DNA of 64,000 nucleotides, taken from the NCBI GenBank assembly GCA_934565855.1, contig CAKTIO010000006.1, positions 62,001 to 126,000 of the forward strand, written 5' to 3'. This document shows positions 1 to 8,324 of the stretch, in pieces. A model generated the notes under the pieces. It had not been told where the DNA came from and searched no databases. It was given only the letters and a program-made list of their open reading frames with translations. The position numbers and the translations under genes are program-made. Origin of the DNA: an uncultured Dysosmobacter sp. GTDB taxonomy: Bacteria > Bacillota > Clostridia > Oscillospirales > Oscillospiraceae. Position 1 is the first letter of the stretch; each line of letters opens with the position of its first letter.

Positions 1-196
1 AGGTGTCCTCCAGATAGATGTCCAGGAAGATCACATCATAGGAGTCTCCCTCCTGCATATCGCGCAGCAAATCAGCGCCGCGGGAATAGGCAGTAAGAGT
101 AAAGAGACAGTGCCGCTCCTCCGAGTAACATCGGATCATGGTCATGAGGAGATCTTTATCAAAGGGATTGTCTTCGCACAGGGCTAACCGGAACAT
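1..196 (-). CDS. Response regulator receiver domain, partial
   Basis: The reverse strand encodes the first 65 residues of a response regulator; the rest lies beyond the left edge. It opens MFRLALCEDNPFD, giving the acidic pocket (E-D) expected after the first strand. The predicted phospho-acceptor aspartate sits in VIFLDIYLED near residue 60. The style, including the 'D-I-Y-L-E-D' after the acceptor, resembles LytTR-type regulators (AgrA/VirR), but no output domain is visible. It is probably chromosomal rather than part of the ICE. Confidence 0.8.
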   Translation of the reverse strand, partial: MFRLALCEDNPFDKDLLMTMIRCYSEERHCLFTLTAYSRGADLLRDMQEGDSYDVIFLDIYLEDT

Positions 197-410
197 TTGC
201 TGAAGGACCTTCTTTCACGCAAGGGAAGTATATTTTGAAACAGACGGTTCTTTGTGAAAAATATTTTGTAACTGCAAGAATATTTTACTGGGATGAGATG
301 TAAAATTCAATGGTTTTTCTGCCGTTTTCCATGAGAACGCGCACAGAAAAAAGAATCTGTTACAATAGAGACATCAAGAAGCTTTCGGATTCAAAAAGGA
401 GGAGAGACCA

Positions 411-641
411 TTGATTCGATATTGTGTGGAACGTGAACTGATTTGCCAGCCGGGACTGAAACAGCATGTTGGCTTTGCCATCGCCGTTTATCAGCCAGAG
501 CGGCAGGATTCCCGGATTTTGCTTCATGATGTGTTTCTCCATTTGGCGGATGCGGAGCAGTTTGTAAGAAACTGCAACCGGTTACAGCTCAGCCCGATCC
601 AACTGCCGGATGTGGTAGAGGATTTTCTCGGAAAGGATTGA
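411..641 (+). CDS. DUF6514-like small protein
   Basis: A 76-residue protein starting with TTG, chosen because AGGAGGAGAG lies just upstream. The C-terminal half (CNRLQLSPIQLPDVVEDFL) resembles the conserved end of the DUF6514 family found in Clostridia, whose function is unknown. A TACAAT -10-like box sits near 361-366. It has no membrane segment or signal peptide. It is followed by a strong terminator, so it is a single-gene unit. The family call is from memory of the motif, so moderate confidence. Confidence 0.65.
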   Translation: MIRYCVERELICQPGLKQHVGFAIAVYQPERQDSRILLHDVFLHLADAEQFVRNCNRLQLSPIQLPDVVEDFLGKD

Positions 642-753
642 GGGGCGGACCATCAAAGCCGCTTGCGCCTGTCATTATAGCTTCCTGAAATCGAATTGTC
701 AATCTTTACCATGCGACAGCTTTCCCCTTTCTCTTGCCGGTTCCTTTCTTTTG

Positions 754-796
754 GCGGGCATTCCGTGAGATTTTTCAGGGAATGCCCGCTTTTTTA
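754..796 (+). terminator. Rho-independent terminator after DUF6514-like gene
   Basis: GCGGGCATTCC pairs with GGGAATGCCCGC around a short loop and is followed by a run of T. It closes the DUF6514-like gene before the tRNA promoter. Confidence 0.85.
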
Positions 797-846
797 GGAT
801 AGAGGAGGCAGGCTTGGAAAAAAATCGAAAAATTTCAAAAAACCTA

Positions 847-874
847 TTGACTTTTTTCTGCTTTTCAGTATAAT
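847..874 (+). promoter_or_regulatory. Promoter of tRNA-Gln
   Basis: TTGACT at 847-852 and a perfect TATAAT at 869-874, separated by 16 bp, lie about 43 bp upstream of the tRNA gene. This is a housekeeping sigma-type promoter. Confidence 0.75.
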
Positions 875-916
875 AACACTTGTTCGCTGCGGTGAGCAAA
901 CGAATTTCATAAAAAT

Positions 917-990
917 AGCGGGTTTGTGTAAAGGTAGCACAGCAGACTCTGACTCTGTATGTGAGGGTTCGAATCCTTCACCCGCTGCCA
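917..990 (+). tRNA. tRNA-Gln (anticodon CUG)
   Basis: A full cloverleaf can be drawn. Acceptor AGCGGGT pairs perfectly with ACCCGCT. There is a short D arm (GTG/CAC) with the GGTAG loop. The anticodon stem GCAGA/TCTGT encloses loop CTCTGAC with CTG at the anticodon position. A 5-bp T stem carries TTCGAAT. The discriminator is G and CCA is encoded. tRNA 3' ends are common ICE attachment sites and ICE-type genes begin 350 bp downstream, but I see no second copy of the tRNA 3' end in the window. Confidence 0.95.
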
Positions 991-1021
991 TAGTGTGTGA
1001 CCTAAAAAGATATCACACCGG

Positions 1022-1056
1022 AAAGCCCAGAAACCACAATGGTTTCTGGGCTTTTT
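1022..1056 (+). terminator. Terminator downstream of tRNA-Gln
   Basis: AAAGCCCAGAAACC and GGTTTCTGGGCTTTTT form a 14-bp perfect stem with an ACAAT loop and a T tail, 30 bp after the tRNA. Confidence 0.9.
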
Positions 1057-1216
1057 CGCGTCTATTTTTGACTGCATGAATAAAAGATATTTTTCTGATA
1101 ATCTCCCGTGTGGTAAGGAAGTGAACTAAATTTCTCCAGCTTTGCGTCTCTTCTGCGCCCCTTTTTTAATAGGGTTAGCATTTTTCTAAAAAATATTTTG
1201 TTAACTTTCTGTGAAT

Positions 1217-1255
1217 AAAGTGGTTTGTATCATATTGTGATACAAACCACTTTTT
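1217..1255 (+). terminator. Perfect palindrome, likely bidirectional terminator
   Basis: AAAGTGGTTTGTATCA faces TGATACAAACCACTTT with a very short loop and a T run. It lies in the 350-bp gap between the tRNA and the first ICE gene; that gap otherwise holds only A/T-rich sequence and a second terminator. Confidence 0.75.
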
Positions 1256-1276
1256 CATTTCAATAAATAAGTTTTT

Positions 1277-1311
1277 AGTCGGCGCTCATTTTCAGAGTGC
1301 CGACCTTTTTT
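1277..1311 (+). terminator. Second terminator before first ICE gene
   Basis: GTCGGCGCT pairs with AGTGCCGAC (one bulge/mismatch), followed by TTTTTT. It ends about 30 bp before the ATG at 1341, so it may be an attenuator for the next gene or insulate the ICE from chromosomal transcription. Confidence 0.6.
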
Positions 1312-1340
1312 GTATAGAAATAGAATAGGAGAACCATAAA

Positions 1341-2018
1341 ATGAGTAACCAAAATGGAACTGCGCAGCTCCGCTATCTTGAAGAAATTGCTGCCTGCCTT
1401 CGCCGCATGGGTTTTGAAACCATGCCTATGGAGAATCAGCACCTCCCCATTAAATGGAACGGCAGCTACCTTTGCCGTATTTCTGGTAGAGGGAGTGTCC
1501 TGTACCAAGAGGCAGATGTCAAACGTGCCAATGCGCAGGATGCTCTGCACAGCATAATTGATACTGCCAAAATGACTTCGGAATACATGGCAATTCTGGA
1601 CCACGCGCCGCAGCTCAAAGCAAGCGGTCTTGTTGGCGATTATCGCGTCCTCGCAGACTTCGGCGACGCTGTGCTGGCGGGTCATCCTACAGAGCGCGGC
1701 GTACAGTTCGTGACTTGGAGCTGGGACTGGGATCGCAAGGGCGTTCATCAAGGGAATTATTTCTACGAGGACTACGAAGCTGCCAAGCGAGATTTCACCG
1801 TCCGCAGCGGGCTTGTTCAAAGAGACGCCCTTTTTGAGGCGGAGCAGCTTGCGGAGTTTTACCACGCGCTAAAGTTCGTCCGTGAACGCGACGAAAACCT
1901 TTCGTTCGGGCGGGATCAGGCGCTGGCAGAGCTCATGGAGCAGGTCGGCAGATTACTGCCGGAAGCCGCTCTGCGGCAGCGGGATACGCCGGAGCAGAGC
2001 GGCATGACAATGAAATAA
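1341..2018 (+). CDS. ICE accessory protein of unknown function, with Met-rich tail
   Basis: A 225-residue acidic, soluble protein. I do not recognise its family. It has a tryptophan cluster (TWSWDWDRKG) near residue 130 and no signal peptide or membrane segment. It ends EQSGMTMK, the short methionine tail shared with many soluble proteins of this element. The start ATG has GGAG about 10 bp upstream. A terminator follows directly, and the IS110 insertion separates it from the antirestriction cluster to which it probably belongs. Confidence 0.7.
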   Translation: MSNQNGTAQLRYLEEIAACLRRMGFETMPMENQHLPIKWNGSYLCRISGRGSVLYQEADVKRANAQDALHSIIDTAKMTSEYMAILDHAPQLKASGLVGDYRVLADFGDAVLAGHPTERGVQFVTWSWDWDRKGVHQGNYFYEDYEAAKRDFTVRSGLVQRDALFEAEQLAEFYHALKFVRERDENLSFGRDQALAELMEQVGRLLPEAALRQRDTPEQSGMTMK

Positions 2019-2030
2019 GGAAAACACTCA

Positions 2031-2058
2031 AGCCGGACAGAAATGTCCGGCTTTTTTC
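2031..2058 (+). terminator. Terminator after the first ICE gene
   Basis: AGCCGGACA and TGTCCGGCT flank a GAAA-type loop and are followed by TTTTTT. Confidence 0.9.
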
Positions 2059-2063
2059 ATTTT

Positions 2064-2113
2064 GAGTCTGCAAATAAAAAGTCAATAGGAAATTGAGAAA
2101 AATTTGCAGACTC
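2064..2113. repeat. 12-bp perfect inverted repeat
   Basis: GAGTCTGCAAAT at 2064-2075 is repeated inverted (ATTTGCAGACTC) at 2102-2113 with 26 bp between. It is next to the IS110 side but outside its coding region. It could be a hairpin or a protein-binding site; no function is assigned. Confidence 0.5.
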
Positions 2114-2188
2114 AGGAGGAGGCGAAAGAGAGCATAACAAAAAGACCGCCGCACAAGCGCCGGTCAAATTGAAAGAGTATGGAAGTGG

Positions 2189-3409
2189 TCAATCAGCGTT
2201 TTCCCGTGAAGCCAGATACTCCTTTACCCGCCCATAGTAGATGCGGAGGAACTTGTTGGCTCCAGCTGTCATGTAAACCAGATAAGGTTTTCCCTCGGCT
2301 CGTTTCTTATCCATGAAACGGTACACCGGGTCATCTTGGGGCATGGTTTTCAGCAGGCAGTCCATGACCAGGAAGAGTGCTTTGCGCAGTTCTGGCGGCC
2401 CGCTTTTGGAAGCCCTTGTGCTCTTTGCCTCATAGGTTCCGGATTGGTCAGCACCAGGATCAACCCCTGCAAAAGCAGTAATCGCGTTTCTGTGGGTGAA
2501 CCGGGTCACATCCCCAATTTCCGCCATGAGCTGAGGACCGAGGGAATCTCCCACACCGCGCATAGCCATGACAACTGGATATTCGGGAAGTTGGGCGGCC
2601 AGAGTGCGCGTTTCAGCCTTTAGGTGTTCCAGAGACCTGGAAACAGCGTTCAGCGCGTCAATGGCCTGCCGGAGCATTGTTTTGGTCAGGGCGTCCTTGG
2701 GGAGCATGGCAATCAAATCCCGCGCGTCTGTGTGGATCTCAACAGCACGGCTCTGGCTGAAATTGTAGCCATGTCGTTTGCACTACTTGCGGTAACGCTC
2801 GGTAAAGGCGGCGAGGCTCATGCTTCGCACACAGTCCACATGCCAAAAGGTTGTGGCAAAGTCCACCCACTTCTGGCTGCCATCCTCACGGACAGGGCTG
2901 TCGAACAGGTTGTTGACACCGGGATAGGTCTGATCCAGGAGGGCGATGAGGTTGTTTTTCATCATCGTTTTAGTCTTGGAGTACAGGCCCTGCTGCCGGT
3001 TCAGCGTTTTCAGTTGCATGCGAATCGTGTCCATAGGAGTATGTTGGCGCAATTCCGCCCAGTTGTCAAGCCCGTAGCGAGCAATCTTCCTGGCATCTGC
3101 CTTGTCAGTCTTTACTTTGCGCAAGGAGTTGTTCCCGTAATCCTTGATGAGTTTAGGATTGACCGCGCTGACAAAGATGCCCTCCTCATGGAGAAAGCGA
3201 GCCACTGGCTCATAGTACCGCCCGGTGTGCTCCATGACCACCCGTGTCTCACCGTCCAGGCTTTTCAAGTAGTCTGCCAGCTCCTTGAGTTCACTGCCGG
3301 TGTGACCAACAGCAAATGGCTTTGTCACCACTTCCCCAAAGGGACGGAGAACAGATACCATGCTCTTTCCTTTGGAAACATCTACTCCTGCCACATTGTT
3401 CATGTACAA
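2189..3409 (-). pseudogene. IS110-family transposase with one in-frame amber stop
   Basis: Read through one TAG at 2783-2785 (complement), this is a single ~406-residue frame, the normal IS110 length. The N-terminal part has the RuvC-like DEDD residues: D in VAGVDVSKGK, E in VVMEHTGRYYEP, D in KTDKADARKIA. The C-terminal part is the Tnp_20 domain with the serine region (RASKSGPPELRKAL). The 22 codons after the TAG continue in the same frame without a gap, so this is a point mutation, plausibly Trp TGG to TAG, not a frameshift. Without suppression the element would be inactive, as the catalytic serine half is lost. Confidence 0.88.
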
Positions 3410-3650
3410 CGCTCCTCATCGTGGATTTGTCTTTTGGCGTCCAGCCATTTCATCATTGCCTATCCAATCTATTTGATGACACGGGCGCACCGGTGTGGCG
3501 GCTCAACCTGCATAAATCGAACGCTGCGAATGGGAGGCTGGCTGACGGACTCAAAATCGGACGCAACGATCCTTGGAGGTAAACATCAGACCAAGACTCT
3601 CTCATTCTAACAGCTTAGGCAACAATGTGGAAAAAGACACGGCTGGCTGC
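3410..3650 (-). ncRNA. Candidate IS110 bridge-RNA region
   Basis: About 240 bp upstream of the transposase (minus strand) carries no gene. In the IS110 group the DNA 5' of the transposase encodes the bridge RNA that pairs with target and donor DNA. Here it contains CACCGGTG (perfect palindrome, about 3490) and AGCCAGCC/GGCTGGCT-type stems. Location is the main evidence; I could not fold it. Confidence 0.35.
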
Positions 3651-3692
3651 TGTGCCTTATCCCGTAAATGTATTGTAATAGGAGGAAAAGCA

Positions 3693-3926
3693 ATGGAAAT
3701 TCAAGGCACGATCCACTTCAAGATCATTCTTCCGCATATCCCCGGCTTCCAGCAGGAGCCGCTGCCGGAGCCTGTTTGCAGCCACTCCCCGGACTGTAAG
3801 GACTGCCCCTACCCACGCCACGGCTTTCTCTGCTGGGGCGCAGATGGAACCTGTCTGCGGAGCCGAATGAACGAGATCAACAAAAAGGAGGCGCACGACC
3901 CCAATGATGAATGCAGTTCTGAGTAA
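3693..3926 (+). CDS. Small cysteine-rich ICE protein
   Basis: 77 residues; the ATG at 3693 is set by GGAGGAAAAG just upstream. Five cysteines between residues 28 and 54 (CSHSPDC, CKDC, FLCW, GTC) could bind zinc. No known family is recognised. The 3' end overlaps the start of the next gene by 23 bp, so it heads the antirestriction operon. The IS110 lies immediately upstream, so its native promoter may have been displaced. Confidence 0.65.
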   Translation: MEIQGTIHFKIILPHIPGFQQEPLPEPVCSHSPDCKDCPYPRHGFLCWGADGTCLRSRMNEINKKEAHDPNDECSSE

Positions 3927-5094
3927 CCCCAACCATCCGGAATACGGTGTGGCAACCATTCCGTTTCCCATCTCTCACGACCAGTATGCGTACTGCATGG
4001 AGCTTCTGGAGGCTCTGGAGATTGGCGACGCGGTCAAAGCCGACTGCAAGGTTGAAAAGGTCAACAGCTTCTACGATGTACTCAAGCGAACAGAGATGCT
4101 CACGGTCAATGTAGAGGAACTGAACTACCTCGCTAAGCGGTTGGATAGCTTTGATACCGGCGAAGCCGCACAGTTTCAGGCGATGGCACACAAGCTGGAG
4201 CTTTTCGAACTGAAGGATCTCATCAACCTGACCTTTAATTGCCAAGAGGCCACGGTCATTTCAGATTTTTCTGACCTCGCCGCCGTTGACCGCGACCACT
4301 ATATGAACCTGCACGGTGGCTGCGCCAAAACGGAGGAGTTGGATGCGCTGGACGGTGAGGAAACGGCACGGATGCTCATCGAGCGCGGCAGCGGCACGGT
4401 CACGCCTTACGGCGTGGTCTATGACAACGGCATGCATCTGAAGCAGATCTATGACGGTCAGTTCTTTCCCTGCTATTACTTCGAGCCGAATGCCATCACA
4501 GTTGCGGTGACCGCCAAATCTGAGCCGGAGGACACCGAGCATATCACATGGCTGTACCTTCCCATGGCACAGGAGGAGATCGACCGCGCTCTCCAGCGTG
4601 CGGGTATTACAGATCCTGCGGATGCCCGCCTTCGGCTGGAAGATTCTCAGCTGCCGAAAGAGGTGGATGTGTTGCTGGATATGGAGCAGGAAAGCCTTGC
4701 AGACCTCAACGCTTTGGCGCAGGCAACGAATGGCTTTTCAGATGACGGCCTCAAAAAGCTCGGCGCTGTGGTAGATCTGGCAAAGCCGAAAAACGCCGCA
4801 CACATCAAGAATCTGGCGGAAAACCTTGATCTCTTTGACTTTGCCCCCGCTGTTCATACCCCGGAGGAATACGGCAAGTACATGATCCAACAGTCTGGCC
4901 GCTTCGACTATGACGAAGCTCTCAGCGAATTTTATGACTATGGAAAGTACGGTGTGCAGCGCATGAATGAGGAGGACGGAATGTTCACCGACCGCGGCTA
5001 TGTAGCGTACAAGGGTCATGTCAGTATGGCAGAAGTGATGAACGGTGGTCAGAGTCCCCGTATGGACTTTCGGATGGGAGGGCTGTCCCGATGA
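3904..5094 (+). CDS. ArdA-like antirestriction protein
   Basis: 396 residues. The first ~100 (IGDAV, VNVEELNYLAKRLDS) and the last ~70 (YGKYMIQQSGRFDYD, YDYGKYGVQRM, GMFTDRGYVAYKG) match the pattern of Firmicute ArdA proteins such as Tn916 ORF18: the 'ELN-L---L' segment and the YIEETG...YxDYxxYG...G-x-F end. ArdA proteins mimic B-form DNA and inhibit type I restriction enzymes, protecting incoming ICE DNA. The acidic composition fits. It is longer than Tn916 ArdA (~166 aa), with a middle insertion. It ends RMDFRMGGLSR. The gene overlaps the next one (ATGATG at 5091). Confidence 0.75.
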   Translation: MMNAVLSNPNHPEYGVATIPFPISHDQYAYCMELLEALEIGDAVKADCKVEKVNSFYDVLKRTEMLTVNVEELNYLAKRLDSFDTGEAAQFQAMAHKLELFELKDLINLTFNCQEATVISDFSDLAAVDRDHYMNLHGGCAKTEELDALDGEETARMLIERGSGTVTPYGVVYDNGMHLKQIYDGQFFPCYYFEPNAITVAVTAKSEPEDTEHITWLYLPMAQEEIDRALQRAGITDPADARLRLEDSQLPKEVDVLLDMEQESLADLNALAQATNGFSDDGLKKLGAVVDLAKPKNAAHIKNLAENLDLFDFAPAVHTPEEYGKYMIQQSGRFDYDEALSEFYDYGKYGVQRMNEEDGMFTDRGYVAYKGHVSMAEVMNGGQSPRMDFRMGGLSR

Positions 5095-6239
5095 TGCTTT
5101 ATCTGACGCACGGTAATGGCGAGGAGAGCATTCCACTGGAATTGCCAGCATCCTCTTCCCAAGTGGAGGAGATCGATATCCGGCTGGACGATATCTGTTC
5201 CGGAGAAGGAAATTTCCGCATTTCAGATGTAAAGAGTTCCGTAAAGGGACTCTGGCAGTTTATCCGAAACGCGGATCTTCTTAACCCGGAAGAATTGGAA
5301 AAGCTGAATCGGCTCTCCAGACGTATCGACGGGATGAGCGAAAAGGAGCGGCAGATATTTGCCGGGGCGCTACTGAGCGAGCCCGTCAGCAGCCTTGACG
5401 ATGTGCTGCGAACGGTTGGATGCATTAGGCTGTATGAAATCATCCCAGAGGTGACCTGCAACCGGGAACTCGGTGGGTATCTGGTGGAGCATGGCAGAAT
5501 TGACTGCCCGGAGCATCTCAAGCCGTACCTTGATTATGCTGGTATTGGCGCGGAGTTTTACAGCAATTGCGGTGGTGCATACACTTTAGATGGATATGTA
5601 GTTCAAAAGGGGCGTCTGTCAATCCACTCTCAATCGCCGGAGCCTTGGCGTGATGAAAGCCGGGATGAAATGCTGCGGCTGACATTGCACGTCAAAGGAA
5701 AGGCGGACTACGCTCTCGTCCTCCCTGCTGATGAGGAATACCTCACCGATGTGAAGAAATACCTCGGCATTGACGATTTCACGCAGGCGCAGATTCGGGA
5801 TGTACGCTTTAAGGCCCCATATATTGGAGAGATGGCACATGCTATGGATTGTCCTTCGGTAGAGGGCTACAACGAGTTTGCCGAGGAGTTAGAAGGCATC
5901 TGGCAGAAAGATGGGGCGCTATTGACCTATGCCGCTGTTTTGTCTGTGGAAAAGCCGGACACCTTGCAGCAGGCCCGTGAGCTCTTAAAGAACCTGAACA
6001 AGTATGAGCGCATCGTCGAGGGTACCTACGGCTACGGTCAGCAGCGTTTACAAGAAAAACTCGGCTTAGACGATGAGGGCATCGAGAAGCTGGAGGGGTA
6101 TATGGACTTTGAGCGGTACGGTCTGGATTGTATGGAGCAGGACGGCGTCGTAGAAACGGAATTCGGCCTGCTGCGGCGATTAAATCCACCCTTTCCGGAA
6201 CAGCGGCAGGGACTGCAGATGAAAGGTTTCCGAAACTAA
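5091..6239 (+). CDS. ArdA-like antirestriction protein, second copy
   Basis: 382 residues, acidic and soluble. Two ArdA-style ends are visible: YLVEHGRIDCPEH...YLDYAGIG near 130-150 and LEGYMDFERYGLDCM near the C terminus. Repeated 'Y-DY/DF--YG' segments suggest tandem ArdA-like units. It ends RQGLQMKGFRN, a variant of the common tail. GGGAGG precedes the ATG, which overlaps the preceding stop, so translation is coupled. Likely role: anti-restriction in the recipient. The divergence from the copy before it suggests different target enzymes. Confidence 0.68.
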   Translation: MMLYLTHGNGEESIPLELPASSSQVEEIDIRLDDICSGEGNFRISDVKSSVKGLWQFIRNADLLNPEELEKLNRLSRRIDGMSEKERQIFAGALLSEPVSSLDDVLRTVGCIRLYEIIPEVTCNRELGGYLVEHGRIDCPEHLKPYLDYAGIGAEFYSNCGGAYTLDGYVVQKGRLSIHSQSPEPWRDESRDEMLRLTLHVKGKADYALVLPADEEYLTDVKKYLGIDDFTQAQIRDVRFKAPYIGEMAHAMDCPSVEGYNEFAEELEGIWQKDGALLTYAAVLSVEKPDTLQQARELLKNLNKYERIVEGTYGYGQQRLQEKLGLDDEGIEKLEGYMDFERYGLDCMEQDGVVETEFGLLRRLNPPFPEQRQGLQMKGFRN

Positions 6240-6315
6240 AATCTTTTCATAGCTATTGCGGAAAAGGTGTGGTATGTTTGCCGTTACCCAAAGACCGAAA
6301 AAGGAGGAAGACAAA

Positions 6316-7344
6316 TTGGCTGTAAATGCAAGAACAGAAGAATTCCAGCATATTGAGTTATTTGACAAGTATGCGCTCTTTACCAGCGGCCGCATCGACC
6401 GATCCACCGTGCCGGATGGCTGGTACTGCTACGACTTCCGTGGCTCAGACGACGATCCCGGTGAACTGTGCTTCGTTGAGGAAAATGTGGTGGTCAATCA
6501 CGCGGGCTCGGTGCTGATGCCGGAGGAATTGGAGCTGCCAGCTTCTGGGCGTCTGGATGCAAGAGATGAATTCGGCTTTCTCGATGAAAGCAATATGACG
6601 CTTCGGGAGTTCTGCGTAGTGCATCAGCTCCCGTATCCCATGGAAAAAGAACAATTTCATATCCGTCCCGCCCGCCCGGATGAGGCGGGCTTATTTTATA
6701 CCCCACACCCCGAAGAAGATAAGCGGCTGGGTACCGTTGGCCATGTCCGCATGGACTTCGGACGCAGCGGAAATGAGTTCTGGCACACATGGTGGCCCCG
6801 TGGTCCGGAGGAGTTGAACAGCCCTGCGTTCAAGGCAGAGTTGCAACAGGTCGTGGACAAGCTCCGCGAAGATGTCTTGAAGAACCGCTTTGCTATGGAG
6901 CGCTTCTGCTATGCCCACGGTGGCAAAATCAGCGGCGGCTGGACGCAGAACTACGGTTTCATCGTGGAGACTGAGCATTACCGGTACTGCCTGCGGTGCA
7001 ACCCATCCCCAGGGACATATAACGCATACCTGACATGCTTTGACCTTAATGTCCAGCGGCAGAACATGGCGCAGGAAAAGCCACTGGTCGGCCGCGTTAC
7101 CTATGTTAGTGGCGATACACAGGAATTTACCGGTGCCGAAGCCTTTCTCAAATGCATCCGCGAAGAACTTCCATACCGTCCAACTACGGGCTTCCGCTTT
7201 GAGGTGTTGACCGACGATCCCACCGTCCGCAAGGCGGTGGACGACATTATCTTTGACTTCTATGGCGAGGAAAATCCCAACCAACTGGAAGATTATCAAA
7301 AGCCGCCCGAACAGGGCATGACAATAGGAGGCATTGGCAAATGA
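6316..7344 (+). CDS. LPD28-like polyvalent protein
   Basis: 342 residues with a TTG start, chosen because AAGGAGGAAG lies 6 bp upstream; an upstream in-frame ATG has no such site. The first ~70 residues (YALFTSGRIDR, TVPDGWYCYDFRGSD, VVVNHAGSVLMP) resemble the LPD28 domain, a 'large polyvalent protein-associated domain' of phages and conjugative elements. The remainder is unassigned. It ends EQGMTIGGIGK. It overlaps the next gene by 4 bp (ATGA). Confidence 0.7.
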   Translation: MAVNARTEEFQHIELFDKYALFTSGRIDRSTVPDGWYCYDFRGSDDDPGELCFVEENVVVNHAGSVLMPEELELPASGRLDARDEFGFLDESNMTLREFCVVHQLPYPMEKEQFHIRPARPDEAGLFYTPHPEEDKRLGTVGHVRMDFGRSGNEFWHTWWPRGPEELNSPAFKAELQQVVDKLREDVLKNRFAMERFCYAHGGKISGGWTQNYGFIVETEHYRYCLRCNPSPGTYNAYLTCFDLNVQRQNMAQEKPLVGRVTYVSGDTQEFTGAEAFLKCIREELPYRPTTGFRFEVLTDDPTVRKAVDDIIFDFYGEENPNQLEDYQKPPEQGMTIGGIGK

Positions 7345-8324
7345 ACAGAGATAGAAATGATGTGGATCGTATCAAAGCGCACTATCCGCCCAGTACCCGA
7401 ATCCGACTCAATTCCATGGATGACCCATGGCATCCCATTCCCTCTGGAATGGAGGGCGAGGTAGACTTCGTGGACGATGAGGGGCAAATTTTTATGAAGT
7501 GGGACAATGGTAGTGGGGTGCCGCTTGTTCCCGGTGAAGACAGTTTCACGGTAATTGCGCCGAAGCTGAAAACTCTCAAGTTCTATATGCCCTTGATTGC
7601 AGATCTCTACGAGCGAAATGAGCACGGCGACTTCGACGATAGCAGCATGCTGCTGGAAGGTAGTGAGCTGCGCGGCTATGAAGCGCAGATCACGGCGGCA
7701 TTGGTGAAAAATCGGATGCCGGAGGAAACAGAGCGCGGCATCATGCATTGGTACCATGAGACTGACAGCGTCAACACAAAGGTCCGCTCTGTTGAGTTTG
7801 CGGTGGATAGCCGAGGCGGAGAGCTCTGGGGCGTTGCGGAGTGCCGCGTCGCCGGTGAATTGTCGGATACCGAAATGGATACTTTGAAAGAGTTTATCAC
7901 CGGTCAGGCATCGGACGGCTGGGGCGAGGGCTTTGAGCAGCGAGAGATTTCCGCGAATAACGGTGGGGAATTGCATATCCACTTTTGGAATTCGGACGAG
8001 TGGAGCATCCAAACGGAGCAGGAACTTTTCTCCCCCAAGTTGGCGGAGGGGCTGCCGGAGCTGTGCTTCTCCACGCTTGCCAGTACCGGTGAGCTCATTT
8101 GTATCAAACGCGGCGAGAGCGGTTATTATCCAAGTGATTGGAGCACGGACGATCCCGCGCAGAATCGTGAGTTGGCGGACTGCAACAACGAACGCCTTGG
8201 CGTGACACAGGAACAGCGGCTGGCAATGGAGTGCGGCAGTATGCACGGATGGAACCTGCCCGGCGCGGACCCGAAAGCATATGAACAGGGCGGCATGAAA
8301 ATGGGAGGGCTTGGTCGTGGATAA
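7341..8324 (+). CDS. DUF4314-like ICE protein
   Basis: 327 residues. The first ~70 (RIKAHYPPSTRIRLNSM, VDDEGQIFMKWDNG, PGEDSF) match the DUF4314 pattern, a small SH3-like domain common in Firmicute ICEs. The rest (KFYMPLIADLYE onward) is an unassigned acidic region. Function is unknown; the context is the antirestriction cluster. The end is EQGGMKMGGLGRG, one of the clearest examples of the shared tail. It overlaps the next gene by 8 bp. Confidence 0.7.
   Translation: MNRDRNDVDRIKAHYPPSTRIRLNSMDDPWHPIPSGMEGEVDFVDDEGQIFMKWDNGSGVPLVPGEDSFTVIAPKLKTLKFYMPLIADLYERNEHGDFDDSSMLLEGSELRGYEAQITAALVKNRMPEETERGIMHWYHETDSVNTKVRSVEFAVDSRGGELWGVAECRVAGELSDTEMDTLKEFITGQASDGWGEGFEQREISANNGGELHIHFWNSDEWSIQTEQELFSPKLAEGLPELCFSTLASTGELICIKRGESGYYPSDWSTDDPAQNRELADCNNERLGVTQEQRLAMECGSMHGWNLPGADPKAYEQGGMKMGGLGRG

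Larger units (their letters stand above)
2189..3650 (-). mobile_element. IS110-family insertion sequence (ends approximate)
   Basis: The element comprises one transposase frame on the minus strand and about 250 bp of noncoding DNA upstream of it, typical of IS110 members. IS110 elements lack terminal inverted repeats, so the exact ends cannot be read; they lie somewhere between the terminator at 2058 and the ribosome site at 3681. It sits between two ICE accessory genes and appears not to break either. Confidence 0.75.
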
